NCBI GenBank assembly: GCA_030247885.1
Contig: JAPDRO010000007.1
Span: 1,061,501-1,125,500, forward strand
Source of the DNA: Taxawa tesnikishii (nom. ined.)
Lineage: Eukaryota > Ascomycota > Dothideomycetes > Dothideales
DNA length: 64,000 bases
Direction: 5' to 3'
In this document: one piece after another, positions 23,896 to 35,287 of the stretch
How positions within the stretch are numbered: position 1 is the stretch's first letter
How the letters are laid out: the number at the start of each line of letters is the position of its first letter
Position numbers and translations under genes: made by a program
The notes under the pieces: generated by a model
The model's input: only the letters and a program-made list of their open reading frames with translations
The model's database searches: none
What the model was told of the DNA's origin: nothing

Positions 23896-24779
23896 ATGTC
23901 GGAACAGCAGAGCACCACCAAGAAGTTCCAGAAGGGCGAGAGGGAAATCCCACACGCCTCCCAGAAGGCGCAAAAGTACTACCCTGCTGAGGACGAGTCT
24001 CAGTCAAAGAAGGTACGCTGAAGGGATCGTCGTCGGAGTGGACTGGGAAATGCATGTGGGCGCGCACAAGAGATGGATGGCGTGATTACCGACTGCGAAA
24101 TTCGACATCACCCGGCGCTGCACGCAACGAGCGAGGGATATTGGAACGACCAACGGCGCGCCCACCTATGCACGAGAGAAGACGTTGCTGGCACATACAT
24201 CTGCGAACAGCATACTAATCATCTGTTGCCACAGGCTCGCAAGTCCATCCGCCCAGCCAAGGTCCGCCAATCTCTCCAGCCTGGTACCGTTTTGATCCTC
24301 CTCGCCGGTCGCTTCCGTGGCAAGCGTGTCATCCTCCTCAAGCACCTTGACCAGGGTGTCCTCCTCGTTACCGGTCCCTTCAAGATCAACGGTGTTCCTC
24401 TTAGACGGGTGAACGCTCGCTACGTGATCGCGACCAAGACCAAGGTCGACATCAGCGGTATCGACAACAGCGTTGTTGAGAAGGTTGGCGGCGAGAACTA
24501 CTTCGCCAGGGAGAAGGGCGACAAGAAGAAGGGCGAGGAGGCTTTCTTCAAGCAGGGTGAGGGTCAGGAGGTATGTGTTGAGAATCTGCACTTGAGGAAG
24601 AGAAACAGAACTGATACCCGCTACAGAAGAAGAAGGTCGCCAGCGGCCGCGCAGAGGACCAGAAGAAGGTCGACCAGGCCCTTCTGTCTGGCCTCAAGAA
24701 GGAGCCATTCCTTCTCAGCTACCTCAGCTCCACTTTCAGCCTAAGGAAAGGCGACAAGCCACACGAGATGGTCTTCTAG
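23896..24779 (+). CDS. RPL6: 60S ribosomal protein eL6 (L6)
   Basis: Three exons (23896-24012, 24235-24570, 24627-24779) join in phase 0 to 201 residues. The first intron is 222 bases, the second 56; a long first intron is common in fungal ribosomal protein genes. Exon 1 is a basic N-terminus ([20 protein letters not shown]). Exon 2 has the KOW-like core [40 protein letters not shown] and [12 protein letters not shown]. Exon 3 ends [18 protein letters not shown]. The frame is intact throughout, with no anomaly in a highly conserved gene. Confidence 0.97.
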
Positions 24780-26024
24780 ATTGCTCTCGGACATGGAATT
24801 TTTAGCTGATAAACGGGTGCGGTGTTGACGGAGGTCGGGTTGGCTGATGACAAGACAAAACATGCGGTACTCAAAAGATTCAACGGGGCATTTGGTGTAT
24901 CTTTCTCTGCGGGCGTACCGCTGGGGACTTTTACTACCGCGCAGAGCTTGTACCAAGCCACACACACATATCAATGCAAGACAAACCCTTTCATGGCATT
25001 GCAATTGCGACTATTGCCGGGATTGTTTTTCATCTTATGATTGTCTTTGTCTACTGATCGCACTAATCACGCATACCGACAGCATAGGTAATCCTTCGAC
25101 TCAACAGGCTGTTCGCTGTTTTCACTACCACTTACCCAGCAAACCAATGACCACCTAGATCACCATGACGGCTTCCATACGCACAGCTCCGTCGTCTGTT
25201 TCCAGAGAAGGTCAGTACACAATCTTCCTTCCCACTTCTTGTCGCTCCAAAGGATGTAATACACAGCTGGCACCAGGCCGAGAAAGACTTGTACTCTTTT
25301 TGCTGCGGATTAGCTTGCACGGACACAGTTCCTATTTTCTGATATATTTGCTTTCGCGATCCTGATGTTTTGCACATCTCACTTGTTCATTCGAGATCAT
25401 ATTGCTGATCGATCATCGTTATAGTTTCCCAAATTCCCACTCAGACCTGGAGGTTTGTCGAGCCGCGTCGATAGATCGCCCGACACTACTTCAGATGGTA
25501 GGCCGTAATTTCTGCTCACATGGTGTTGGATGTTATCGAGACACTGGACCGCCTTGGGTTGGCCAAACGCATAATATCGCCTCCATCAAAAAACATCCAC
25601 GGAGAAATGAACAGTGTGTCGTTCTCGCAACGAGAAATCTCGTCTCTGCACTCTCGATCGTGTTTTTTTGAGCCGAGTAAGGGGGCTGGATTCTATTCGT
25701 ATGTGATACACAATCAAAGCTCGCCGCCCGAACCACACAGAATCCATGATGGCCAAGAAAAATCCCGTTCCGTTCGTCTCTCATCCTGGACTTTCGTCCC
25801 GTAGCCTCTCCCTCGTCGTATAAAGTCAGGGGTGACAGAACTCCCCCTCCAAACCAATCGCAAAAGCGCTGCAGCAAAACCTACTCTGCTCGCGACTCCG
25901 ACTGCGCAAAACATCGACGCGCAAACACCCAGCTTCGCTCGGAAAGGGCCTCGCCACAGAAAATCCCCCCGGGCTCGTCGTCGAGTTTCTCATCAGCCAG
26001 GCAAGACACAAGCCATCGCCCATA
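24780..26024. other. Intergenic, no gene seen
   Basis: A 1.2 kb stretch between two convergent genes. Open frames below 135 codons show no known family. A C6 run occurs near 25966. Confidence 0.5.
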
Positions 26025-27554
26025 TCATCTCCTGGCTATCTCAACAACCTCGATCCTCCGTTCCTTGCGGCCCGTGCTCTTGCTCCGGCTGCGACGCCGC
26101 ACGAAGGCGTACTCGTTCTTCTTCTTCTTGCTCGGCTCCTCGATCAGCAGGCGTCCCTTGCGCAGGCGGCGCGTGTGCTCGAACAAGACTTCGGTTTCGT
26201 ACTTGTCCATCTCGCGCAGGATGATGATGTAGTCTGGGTTTGCCTTTTGGGCGGGGAAGCAGGGTGTGTCAGCTCCGCGTCCTCTTTCACAATTGTTGCG
26301 ACTGTGGGGGGGGGGGGGGGGGCTGGGTGATGCATGACTGGAATGCTTGACTTACCCGATCGTACTCGTACGGGATCTCGTAGTAGCGCAGCGTGTCCAC
26401 GTCGAGGTACTCCCTGTGCACTTTGGAGTAGATGGGCTGGCGTACCGCCAACGCGTTACCGGGCACTCTGCCCTGCTTGATCTGGTCGGCCTTCTTCTGC
26501 GGATCGACCATGGCCTCGATCTGGTTGTTCTGGAAGCCGAACCGGGCCAGCCGCTTCTTCATCTCGGCCTCGAACTTGTCCTCCTCCTCCTTCTTCTTCT
26601 TGTCCTCGGCCTCCTTCTTGGCCTTTTGCTTGGCGAGGAACTCGGCGTACTCGCGCTCCTCTTTCTCCTTTGCGGCTTTCCTCTCGCGCTCGATCCTGTC
26701 GAGCAGGGCTTGCTCGGCGGCTTTCTGCTTGGCCGCCGCGGCCGCCTTGTCGGCCTCGACCTGCTTGATCAGCGCGGCCTGTTTGGCCTCCGCGTCCGCC
26801 TTCTCCTTGGCGATGCGCAGCCGTAGCACTTCCTCCTCGTCTTTCCGCTTCTTCTCGGCATCGGCGCGCTTCTTCTCGTACTCGGCAATCAGGCGCTTGT
26901 GCTCGGCCTCCTCCTCCTCCTGCTGCTTCTTCCTGTCCAAGTCGGCCTTGAGCTTCTTGCGCTCGTACTCGTCAATCAACCGCTTGTGCTCGCGCTCCTC
27001 CTCGTCCTCTCTCCGCTTCCGCTCCATATCCTCCTGCAGCCGCTTGTACTTGTACGCGTCCTCGCGCCGCTTGTACTCGGCCTCCTGCGCAGACTTGGCC
27101 GCCAATGCCTGCAGCTCCTTCTCCTTCTGCGCCAGCTCCCACTGGTACCACCCCGGACTGCCGTCGCGGAACCCGGCGTCGCTGCGTCCGCGGCTGCGCG
27201 CGCGCCGGTCCAGTCGCAGCTCGGCCAGCTCCTCGGCCAGCACGCCTGCCGCGAGCGCATCGCCCAGCCGGCCCGTGCGCCCGCGCAACGGCGGGCTCGA
27301 GGGGAACGCACCCGGTGGGTTGCGCTGGTCGGAGCGCAGCGCGGCGTCCTGCATTATCTCGTTGACGATGTTGATCTCGGGCCGCGGACTGGCGCCCGTG
27401 GAGGAGGCGCGCTGACGGCCCCCGGAGTAGTGGTCCGGGTCCGGGACGAGATGTTGGGCGGAGCGGCGGTGGGCGTGCATGGCTGGGCGCGGGGGCCGTA
27501 GCGAGGGTCATACCATTCGTCTTCTTCAAATTCGCGGTAGCCGTAGCGCGGCAT
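26025..27554 (-). CDS. Fungal coiled-coil protein with conserved C-terminal helix block
   Basis: The protein starts MPRYGYREFEEDEWYDPRYG, then runs through an Arg/Ser/Pro-rich segment (HYSGGRQRASSTGASPRPEI). About 230 residues of charged coiled coil follow (repeats of EEEREHKRLIDEYERKKLKA type, rich in Lys/Glu/Arg/Ala). After a 112-base intron (26244-26355) come NPDYIIILREMDKYETEVLF and EHTRRLRKGRLLIEE, then a basic tail (SKKKKNEYAFVRRRSRSK). I know this architecture from unnamed fungal proteins and assign no function. The frame shifts once near the N-terminus at a G5 run (about 27490-27495); one more C/G would give YGPPRPAMHAHRRS. The intron contains a 17-base homopolymer of G on the plus strand. 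Confidence 0.75.
26306..26322. repeat. G17 homopolymer inside an intron
   Basis: Seventeen consecutive G on the plus strand (C on the transcribed-gene strand), in the middle of the 112-base intron of the coiled-coil protein gene. Confidence 0.95.
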
Positions 27555-29106
27555 TTTGTGATATGTTTTTTTTGGATGCTGTTGCGAGGTCCGGGTGCGG
27601 TGTTTGACTGTGGGTTGTGAAATTGACGTTATGAGGTGTGATATAAGAGGCAGTAGATGTGTGGGAGGTGGAAGTGCGCGAGACGGCAAACAAGGACTGT
27701 CTTCACCGCTACAGGGAAACACGGTTTGCGACAACAGAGATACAAAGGAAGAGGAAGGGCAGGCGGGTGGTCAAAGGAGAAAGAAAGGAAGGGAGCCGGT
27801 GAATGGGTGAGCGGCGTGAGGGCCGGTAATCAAATGACAGCAAACCTCAGCTGGGTGGGGGCTGAAAGGAATAGCGAGACGTGTGTTGCGCCTCTCTGCC
27901 TTGGGATCGTCTGACCTTTTGAGCTTTGGGTGCGGTGTCGCACTTTGTCTTATGCATGCAGCCATTGCTTCCGGCCCTTTGCTTCCCTATTATACTCACG
28001 GCTAAGCACGATGCTAACACGGTAGAAAACTCCACTTGCATCATTTAAAGAGGCCTTTAGACTCTTTCCGGTTGCATGCACGGGAGCTGCGGTGGGAGGC
28101 CTGAGCCTCCGGTATGCACTTCGAGTCCTGGTAGGGCGTCGAGCTCGTGGCTTGGCTTGCTCTGCCCGCTCTGCCCGCTCTGCCCACTTGCCCGGAGCGG
28201 TAAAGCGACAACTTCGGCTCCGCCTTTGCTGCCCAATCAGAGTGGGTCGCCTCTCGGTTAGACTGTCATGGGCAACGGGCAACGTGATGCGATTCAGCAA
28301 GCGACGAGACTCTATATTTGGCTGCCATTCAATTCACTTTGGCGTTGCTCTATATAGGAGAACACCGGGGCAGTGCTCAACGGTATTTCACAACTGTTAG
28401 GGAGGTGACCGTAGGCGATGTACATGGCATCTTCCGGCCGTGTGAGCAGCTCGTGGCTGGACTGGAACACATGCTCACCGGTCACACTGAGTCAGCGGCT
28501 CCCGCGCATTGCATTGCATCGAAGTCACTGCCACCTTGCGCACGCCCACAGCCACTCAGTACATGTACTATGGCGCCATCAAAAGGCAACCGGGTTCTTC
28601 GTGCACAGGAGAGTATGACGTGAGTCAGGAGGCTAGGAGTGTGAGGATATCAAGAACTTCCACAGGCCGACCTCAGAACTGCCATATAGTAGAAGTGGAC
28701 ACAGGAAGCAACCGATATTGACAAACCTGTCCCGTAAAATGTGGACGTTGTCGTTCATGTTCGCCTTGCACCCCAAATCTGCGACAGAAAGCAGATAATA
28801 GCGCCTTTTCCTGTCCAAAGGATGTATGAGGTGGAGCCGTCACAACACCGTGTGCTCTTTCTGAGACACTCTCAAACAGTCTGCCTGTGCCCCGGACCTC
28901 TCATTGCGCAACCGCACTTGCGTGTCGACGGCATCATGACCGCCAACTCCCTCATCGCTGCTTACTGAGACAGCATTCGCCGCTCCCATCCAAATCCTGT
29001 GCATGGCTTCCCCGTTCATTCCCACGGACAAACTGTCAGATACCGTGCGTGGCCCGGCTGCGTTCCCTCTCATTTTCTTCATACTATGCACAAAGCAACC
29101 CCCGCA
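27555..29106. other. Intergenic, no gene seen
   Basis: A 1.55 kb stretch upstream of the coiled-coil gene and downstream of prefoldin 1. It contains three near-copies of CTCTGCCCG around 28158-28190. No protein or RNA gene is recognised. Confidence 0.5.
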
Positions 29107-29619
29107 TCACCTCCCACCATTCTTGAGGATCTGCTCCAGATGCTGATTGCTGTTCTTAAACGTCGTCTCGAGATAATCCAGCTTCTTCTGCAGATTCGTA
29201 ACTTCGCCCTTGATATCCTCACTCTCTTTGGCCAACCGCTTCTTCGTCTCGGGGATCGGACTTGCAACGAACCTGGCCCCCACTTCTACATCAGCAAGCA
29301 CGTCCTCCGTCGTCCTCAGTGAGCGGTTTAGGGATTTGGGGGGGGGGGGGGTTCGGGGTCGTGCTCACATCTTCCCTACGCCCTCGTAGACATTGGCGTC
29401 TTGGGGCAATGAGTCGATTTCGCCGGACGTGAGCTGCAGCATGCGACTCTCGCGGCCCTTTGCTGCCATTTGCGACTTCACTATGCTGATCTGCTGTTGT
29501 GCGAATACCGCTTTCTGCTCGATCTCGGAGAAGAGCTACGTGGGCATTGTTAGCCATTGTTTCTATGGGGAAATCCTGCGTGCTCAAACCTTCTGGAGAG
29601 CTTCGTTCGAGATGGACAT
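29107..29619 (-). CDS. PFD1: Prefoldin subunit 1
   Basis: Three exons (29619-29590, 29535-29369, 29314-29107) with two 54-base introns join to 134 residues. The sequence begins MSISNEALQKLFSEIEQKAV, has QLTSGEIDSLPQDANVYEGV GKM in the beta-hairpin region shared with human PFDN1 (NMYEGVGRM), and ends in a coiled coil (LQKKLDYLETTFKNSNQHLE). Prefoldin is a hexameric cytosolic chaperone that delivers actin and tubulin to CCT; subunit 1 is a beta-type subunit. Exon 1 is only 30 bases. The second intron contains a 14-base C tract yet keeps standard donor and acceptor sites. Confidence 0.88.
29338..29351. repeat. G14 homopolymer inside an intron
   Basis: Fourteen consecutive G on the plus strand, within the 54-base second intron of the prefoldin subunit 1 gene, where they make up about a quarter of the intron. 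Confidence 0.95.
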
Positions 29620-29978
29620 GGCGACTGTGTGTGTGTGTATATATGTTGTTGGTGCTGAACAAGAGTTGCTTGGTTGGGTGGAAGCGTGGAGCAGCAAGCT
29701 TTCTTCACATGCAAATCGCGGCTCTGCCTGTCCGGTCCGAAGCGGAGGATGTGACGTTCATTCGCTGACTGAGCGGAACGTTTTTGTGAAGTGGTCCTGC
29801 ATGTTTCTCGCACAAAGCAACACGTTATCCTATTCTTTTGATCAGCAAGTCGATACATCGAGTTTCTGAAAGCGTGACTGTGGTGGACTGTCACATTGTC
29901 CGTCTAGCAGAACCGCATCGCCGTACCAAGCTTCGTCATTGTTGACCGTTCTTCTTCATACAAATAAGCTCAAGGAGG
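29620..29978. promoter_or_regulatory. Divergent promoter region, prefoldin 1 and ceramidase
   Basis: A 359-base region between outward-pointing start codons, with a short TG repeat near 29627-29640. No coding content is seen. Confidence 0.5.
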
Positions 29979-31141
29979 ATGCCCTCCTGGTTGCCTTCTT
30001 GGCCGTATCAGCCACAGAAGGAAGGTTACTGGAGTCCGGTTACTTCAACACTCAACTGGTGTGAAGAGGTACGCTATGAATCTGATATCGGAAGGACTTC
30101 AAGGGCTGATCATGCTAGGATTACTATGCCACCCCTTATGCGGCAGAAATTGTAAATACTCTGACCAACATACTATTCCAGTGGCTTGCGTTCAAAGGCA
30201 TCTGGAACTGCGTTCGCAACGGGCACGACCAAATCTTCCTCGTCACTTTTATCGGCTATCTCCTCGTAGGAACGGGCAGTTTCCTGTTCCATGCTACGCT
30301 CAAGTGTGCGTTTCACATGATGGCCGTTGTCTGGACTGTAGTAGTAGCAATGCTGAACGCCAACCCGCAGATCCCATGCAACTCGTCGACGAGCTCTCTA
30401 TGATCTACACCACATGTCTAATGTTCTACGCCACCTTCTCCCACAACCAAAGAGCACCGATCCCCTTCCTCCTGGCCATCTTCCTGATCTCTCTAGCCCT
30501 CTTCATCACGGGCTACTACCACTATCTCCAGGATCCCAAGTTCCACCAGAACATGTACGCTCTGTTGACCGCCATCGTGCTCTTCCGTGCCATGTACGTC
30601 ATGGAAGCCTACCTCCGGCCCACCGTCCAGGCCAAGGAGACCGCGCACCAGACCGTGCAGAAGCAGGATATCGTCTCTGATGCAGAGAAGCGCGAGCAGC
30701 GGAGACAGGATGACCGGGACCGTAGAATTCTGAGGACCATGTGGACTATGATCGCCTGCGGATTGAGTATCTTCCTCGGTGGCTTCGCCATCTGGGCTCT
30801 CGATAACGTTTACTGCTCTGACCTGCGTCGATGGCGTCACGAGATCGGCTTACCGTGGGGAATTGTACTGGAAGGACACGGATGGTGGTGAGTGCTACTT
30901 GCAACCCTGCGTCGCTCATTCCGTACGATAATCTCCGAGCTGACCTTGGAACCTCAACAGGCATCTGATGACGGGTGTTGGAGCCTACTTTTACATCGTC
31001 TGGGGCATCTGGTTGCGCCACTGCTTGAACGGCAGACAGGACGAATACGAGCTTTACTGGCCGAGTGTGTTCACTTCTTTGCCTGCGGTTGTGAAGACGA
31101 ATCGCGCGCAGCAGAGTGGCGCCGTAAAGAAGCGCAACTGA
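29979..31141 (+). CDS. Alkaline ceramidase (Ypc1/Ydc1 family)
   Basis: Four exons (29979-30068, 30119-30305, 30371-30887, 30961-31141) join in frame to 324 residues. The start MPSWLPSWPYQPQKEGYWSP and the segment STLNWCEEDYYATPYAAEIV are classic for alkaline ceramidases. Other family marks are GTGSFLFHATLKYPMQLVDE with the conserved metal-binding His and SMIYTTCLMFY, then LFITGYYHYLQDP and HGWWHLMTGVGAYFYIVWGI with the second conserved His. About seven membrane segments are visible. The enzyme hydrolyses ceramide or phytoceramide to a fatty acid and sphingoid base in the ER/Golgi. A charged insertion (EKREQRRQDDRDRRILRT) lies between late membrane segments. Splice sites are standard and the frame is intact. 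Confidence 0.93.
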
Positions 31142-31581
31142 AGGATGAAGACAGGGGTTGCATTGGACATGATACCCTTATAGACGGTGTGTATTAGAGA
31201 TAAACACCTATGTCGTGGCTCACGTCGCAAACGGTTCCAAAGCTAGTCGGTTCAAATGCCTCTCGGAAGCACGGCTGCGCATTTCCATCACAATACGCTC
31301 TCAAAGACCAGATTCCTAGGCGTCCGTAACACGGAACGCGCATCATAAATGCAATCGTCGCTGTCATGCCGCGGTCCAATTTCACTGAAATTGGGATAGT
31401 TTACAGCAAGCTTTTTCCAAATGTTGCTGCCTCAAAGTTGAGTTCAGGCTCACTTTTCCCAGAAAAAGTTTGAAGCTCCACGCACTCGCATAAAACTGAC
31501 CGTCTTCCCGCTGCCTTTCATCTTCCTCTCTTCTCACACATTACCTACTCGCAAGACTCAGAACCTGCAAAACGGTCCACT
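31142..31581. other. Intergenic, presumed promoter of the secreted protein gene
   Basis: No gene is seen in these 440 bases. The last ~100 bases are pyrimidine-rich (TCTTCCTCTCTTCTCAC), as often seen just upstream of fungal start codons. Confidence 0.5.
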
Positions 31582-32733
31582 ATGCGCTTCGGAACCCTCC
31601 TGCTCCTCCTGAGTGCGGCTGCTATGCACGCCGCCACCGCAGCGCCTGTGGCCGCCGCTAAAGGACCGCCCAATTGCAAGTTCTTCGCACCTGGTGATGC
31701 GGACTGCGTCTACAGTTGGTTTCCGGATTTGCCTGACGACGTCCTTTGGATCACGTTCGGAAGACAACAACCCCAGGAGCTCCAGCTTTTGCAGGAAATG
31801 GCGGCCGGCGAACCGGATCGCAACAAGAACAAGGTCGAGCTGATGAAGGATCTCCTGTCCGGTCTCAAGCAATTCAAAGCAAACAACCAGCGCACCAAAT
31901 GGGGAGATGGGGGAAAGGCGGAGCGGGTGTGGCAGCGGGAGAGTCCTCGCGAGCTGGAGCTGCTGAAGAGAATCTTCCCTCACGAAGCCCAGTACAGGCC
32001 CCAGACGAGGGATACACTGCAGGCGGCCCTGAAGTTCTGGTGGACCAGGAACGACAACATCGAGAAAATGGAGCAGACATCTGCCCACCTGTTCGACATG
32101 CTCGCCGCCCAAGTGCGCGCCGAACACCCATACTGGCAACGGAGCCAGACGCCCGAGACCAAGCTCCTCGGCATCTGCAGGGACGACAACGCGCAGCTCC
32201 TCAAGGAAGTCGACGCGCTCTCCAAGGGCGCGCTGCGCGCCGACCTCGAGCCGAAGATGTTCGACATGCTGCACAAGCTCGGCAAGAACCCGGAGCACGC
32301 CCTCAAAGCGATCAAATGGCTGCAGGCCAACAAGAACGACACAGGCAGCCTCGACGCCTTCCTCTCCGCCGCCATCGACAACATGACCGAAGACGGGCTC
32401 TCGAAGTGGTCGGAGGCCGTGCGCCACCAAACCATGACCCAGGCACAGGAGTGGATCACTCACCTCATCGCGCTGCCCTTCTTCACCAACACCAATTTGC
32501 CCGAGAAGATGGGCGAGTTGCTCGACGCGCAACTCTGGGAGCAAATCGCGCCGTGGACGGGCCAGGACGGGTTTCCGCAGGAACTCAAGGACATGGTGGC
32601 CGCGACCAAGGACAAGTCGTTCGGAGTGGGCCGGCCGCTCCTCTTGACCTTGCCGGTCCTGCTTCCTTGGTACGCGCCTGTCATGTACGCGCACCAGGGG
32701 ATAAAGTCTACTGAGCGCGGAAAACATGCCTGA
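31582..32733 (+). CDS. Unrecognised secreted protein with internal repeats and C-terminal hydrophobic segment
   Basis: One intronless frame of 383 residues. Residues 1-20 (MRFGTLLLLLSAAAMHAATA) are a strong signal peptide with an Ala-rich cleavage region. Three Cys remain in the mature part (about 32, 42 and 199). A motif of the form R-x-x-P-x-E-L-x-L-L recurs: RQQPQELQLL (61-70), RESPRELELL (119-128) and, weaker, RSQTPETKLL (187-196). Each is followed by helical, Trp/Leu/Lys-rich sequence, suggesting ~58-69-residue helical repeats. Residues 352-370 (PLLLTLPVLLPWYAPVMYA) are hydrophobic, with a short basic tail after them, so the product may be membrane-anchored rather than free. I recognise no family. 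Strong third-position G/C use leaves the antisense strand open over the same span. Confidence 0.75.
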   Translation: MRFGTLLLLLSAAAMHAATAAPVAAAKGPPNCKFFAPGDADCVYSWFPDLPDDVLWITFGRQQPQELQLLQEMAAGEPDRNKNKVELMKDLLSGLKQFKANNQRTKWGDGGKAERVWQRESPRELELLKRIFPHEAQYRPQTRDTLQAALKFWWTRNDNIEKMEQTSAHLFDMLAAQVRAEHPYWQRSQTPETKLLGICRDDNAQLLKEVDALSKGALRADLEPKMFDMLHKLGKNPEHALKAIKWLQANKNDTGSLDAFLSAAIDNMTEDGLSKWSEAVRHQTMTQAQEWITHLIALPFFTNTNLPEKMGELLDAQLWEQIAPWTGQDGFPQELKDMVAATKDKSFGVGRPLLLTLPVLLPWYAPVMYAHQGIKSTERGKHA

Positions 32734-34233
32734 TCGACGTCGCGACCTGGTCAAGTGTTGCCACTGATGCCGGAGTGAAAGCAAAAAGAAGGATGAAGGG
32801 GAACGGCGAGCAGTCGGTGCGTTGCAAGGAGTGCACGGCGTTACGTCTCTCGGGTAGCGCAGCGGCGGTTGTGGTTGCCGGAAAGCTGGCATTCGGATAG
32901 TCGGTGGTGATGGCGAACGCTGGCACGATCGGGAAACGTGTGAAAGGTCTGTAGAAATGGTAGATTACCGTAGGGCCGCCAGTAATGTAAACCGACTGTC
33001 TGAGATGGGTATTGTGCGCTCCACCATATTCACCATCTCTCGTAGAAACGCCCCTCACAGTCCGTACGACCTCACAACACCATGATGTGGCAATCTGTCG
33101 AACAGATGGCTGATGCTGTATTGTCGGCCGTAACGTATGTTCCATCGAACCGTCCTTGCTTGTCCAGTGAAACTATCGAGACCCTTGGTTTCGGCTTGTC
33201 GGTGGCAGGCTGAGGAACCGGTCTTCCTACGGCTGCGGTGAGAGTAACAAGGAAGTCGTCCCACGCTTCCGTCGCAACATCTGGCAGAGGTCAGGATGCC
33301 GTCAGAAGTCTTGTTATAGCTCACAGATCTATATGGCGCTAGTGGTTAACACAGGCTGTATGACGGGTGGAGGTCCGTCTGAGGGGAAGGTCTGTAGAGG
33401 GGTACTGTGCTGAACAGTCATTTTCCCGACACCCCGTACGGATGCCGCAAGGAGGCATGAGTGAAGCCGACTCGAGGTCTCGGCACGCGAATCACCATGA
33501 CCATGACTACTGTAAACGCTGCCCCTAGAGATGTACCACAGTCTTCACAGTCTTGTCTTATCGGCAGGATGTTGATCCTGCCGTCGAGCCACAGCCGCGC
33601 CGCCACCAAGGCTTGCGACGGCGGAACGATGTCCGGTCCGATCAGCTTGTGCGGGCCAGCAAGCCACCAAAAGAGCCGCAATCTGCTCTGCATGCCGTGA
33701 TCCTTACCTTACGCCTCTCCCCGTCTGCCGGAAAGCTCGACGCAGGAACTCTGGGTGTCGCACAGCCCAACAAACGTCTTGATGGATCCGAGCAAACTCG
33801 AACGCCGACCCGAACGCCACACTGTCATACCGCTCAACGGCAGCGAGGGCAGGCGAAAGAGAGTCGGCCTTCCGCATGTGCCGGCTCGTCTTTGCGCGAT
33901 GCATCATGCGGGCCGCGGCCTAAATCTCAGTTCGGTTCGGCAGGGCAGTAGGGTCGGTGACGTGACGTACTTGCATCGCATGGCTTTCATCATAATTGCC
34001 CCATGCTCGGCCCTTCATTTCCCCAGCCATTCGCACTTGATATCATTGAAACGAGCCTTTCATCACTGTCATTGCCATTTCCTATATCCTTGAACCCACC
34101 CACGATTCTCCTCTCTTCTCTCCTAGTCTGCGCCTTCTGAAATCGTGATTGCTGGCCCGTACACTCCCATCTGTGGCACGCGACTAACACCTGCCCCCAA
34201 AACATCCACCGTCGAAACGGAACTCCAGCCACC
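32734..34233. other. Intergenic, no gene seen
   Basis: A 1.5 kb stretch. Open frames up to ~145 codons on either strand show no family resemblance. The final ~100 bases, rich in TCTCC, should be the 5' leader of the Sfk1-like gene. Confidence 0.5.
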
Positions 34234-35287
34234 ATGTTCGGTATCTCGTACTGGATCCTGCCGCTATTCGCGGCATGCGTCTGGCTAGGTGTGTCCGACC
34301 GTTCAGTGCCTCAGCAATCGTAGCGTAACCACTGACCCCGGTTCTGCAGCAACTCTCCTTGCAATGCTAATCACATGGATCACCGAGGGCTCTCCCCATT
34401 ACCCTAGTATGGACGCGACACAGCACATAGCCTACATCTCCGATATTGGCGCCCAAGGACTGAAGCCTCTCTTTATCGCCGGCAGTGCCGTCACCGTCGT
34501 CGTCTTCGACATCACCTTCCTGAGCGAACGCTGGCTGAGACACCGCGGAAGACTGGCCCACAACACCAGCAGGGCGCAAAAGATCCTTTCCATCTGCGCC
34601 TGCATTGCCGCTGTAATCGGCGCCTGTGGATTGATCCTGTTGACCATCTTCGACACGCTGCACTACCCGAACGTGCACGACGCCATGCTTGTGGTTTTCA
34701 TGTGAGCATTGATATCGGATATGATGTGGAATCTGCAGGGAACTGACCGAATACTGCAGCGCCGGCTACATCATCTCCGCCATTTTCATTTGCGCCGAGT
34801 ATCAGCGTCTGGGCTACCACTTCCGCGAATACAAGGTTCTACGCGCCTCATTCTGGCTCAAGCTTGCCTTCATCTTCGTCGAGATTGGCCTGATTATCGG
34901 TTCGTCCATCCCCTCCATCTCCCCCATCCCCTCCGTCTCCTCCTCTCCCACCCCGCTAACACTTTTCCTCCAGCTTTCGGTGTGACGCAAAAATACGACG
35001 AGTGGAATCGCGCCGCCGTCCTCGAATGGACAATCTCCCTCGTCTACATCCTCTACGTCAGCTCCTTCGTCATGGACTTCCTGCCAGCAACCCACACCAA
35101 GCACCACCGCTTCCCATCGGTGCAGGAAATGCAACAGGGCCACATGGACCAATCCATCACCGGCGGTCCTACCTACACTTCTGAGGGCCGCGATGTGGAG
35201 AATGCCAGCTATGGAAGCGCCCAGCCTATGCAGCAGGGCAGGTATTACCCGCCTCAGGAGCCCGTTGCGCCGTCCCGTAACTTCTAG
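34234..35287 (+). CDS. Sfk1/FRAG1/DRAM-family membrane protein
   Basis: Four exons (34234-34288, 34350-34701, 34760-34899, 34974-35287) join in frame to 286 residues. The protein starts MFGISYWILPLFAACVWLAT and has six hydrophobic segments. Family marks include PSMDATQHIAYISDIGAQGL KP, FDITFLSERWLRHRGRL, GLILLTIFDTLHYPNVHD and FICAEYQRLGYHFREYKVLR. Yeast Sfk1 is a plasma-membrane protein linked to the PI 4-kinase Stt4 and lipid asymmetry; DRAM and FRAG1 are animal relatives. The C-terminal ~70 residues are polar and Gln/Gly/Pro-rich, probably cytosolic. The third intron (74 bases) uses a GTTCGT donor and has a CTAAC branch site. Confidence 0.87.

Noticed and set aside
26432-27415. 327-codon Ser/Phe-rich plus-strand frame
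   Set aside because: Antisense image of the Lys/Glu-rich coiled coil.
28158-28190. Three CTCTGCCCG repeats as a possible regulatory array
   Set aside because: Only three imperfect copies with no neighbouring gene start; too little to support a function.
31558-32892. 444-codon minus-strand frame
   Set aside because: Antisense to a protein with a clear signal peptide; explained by third-position G/C bias.
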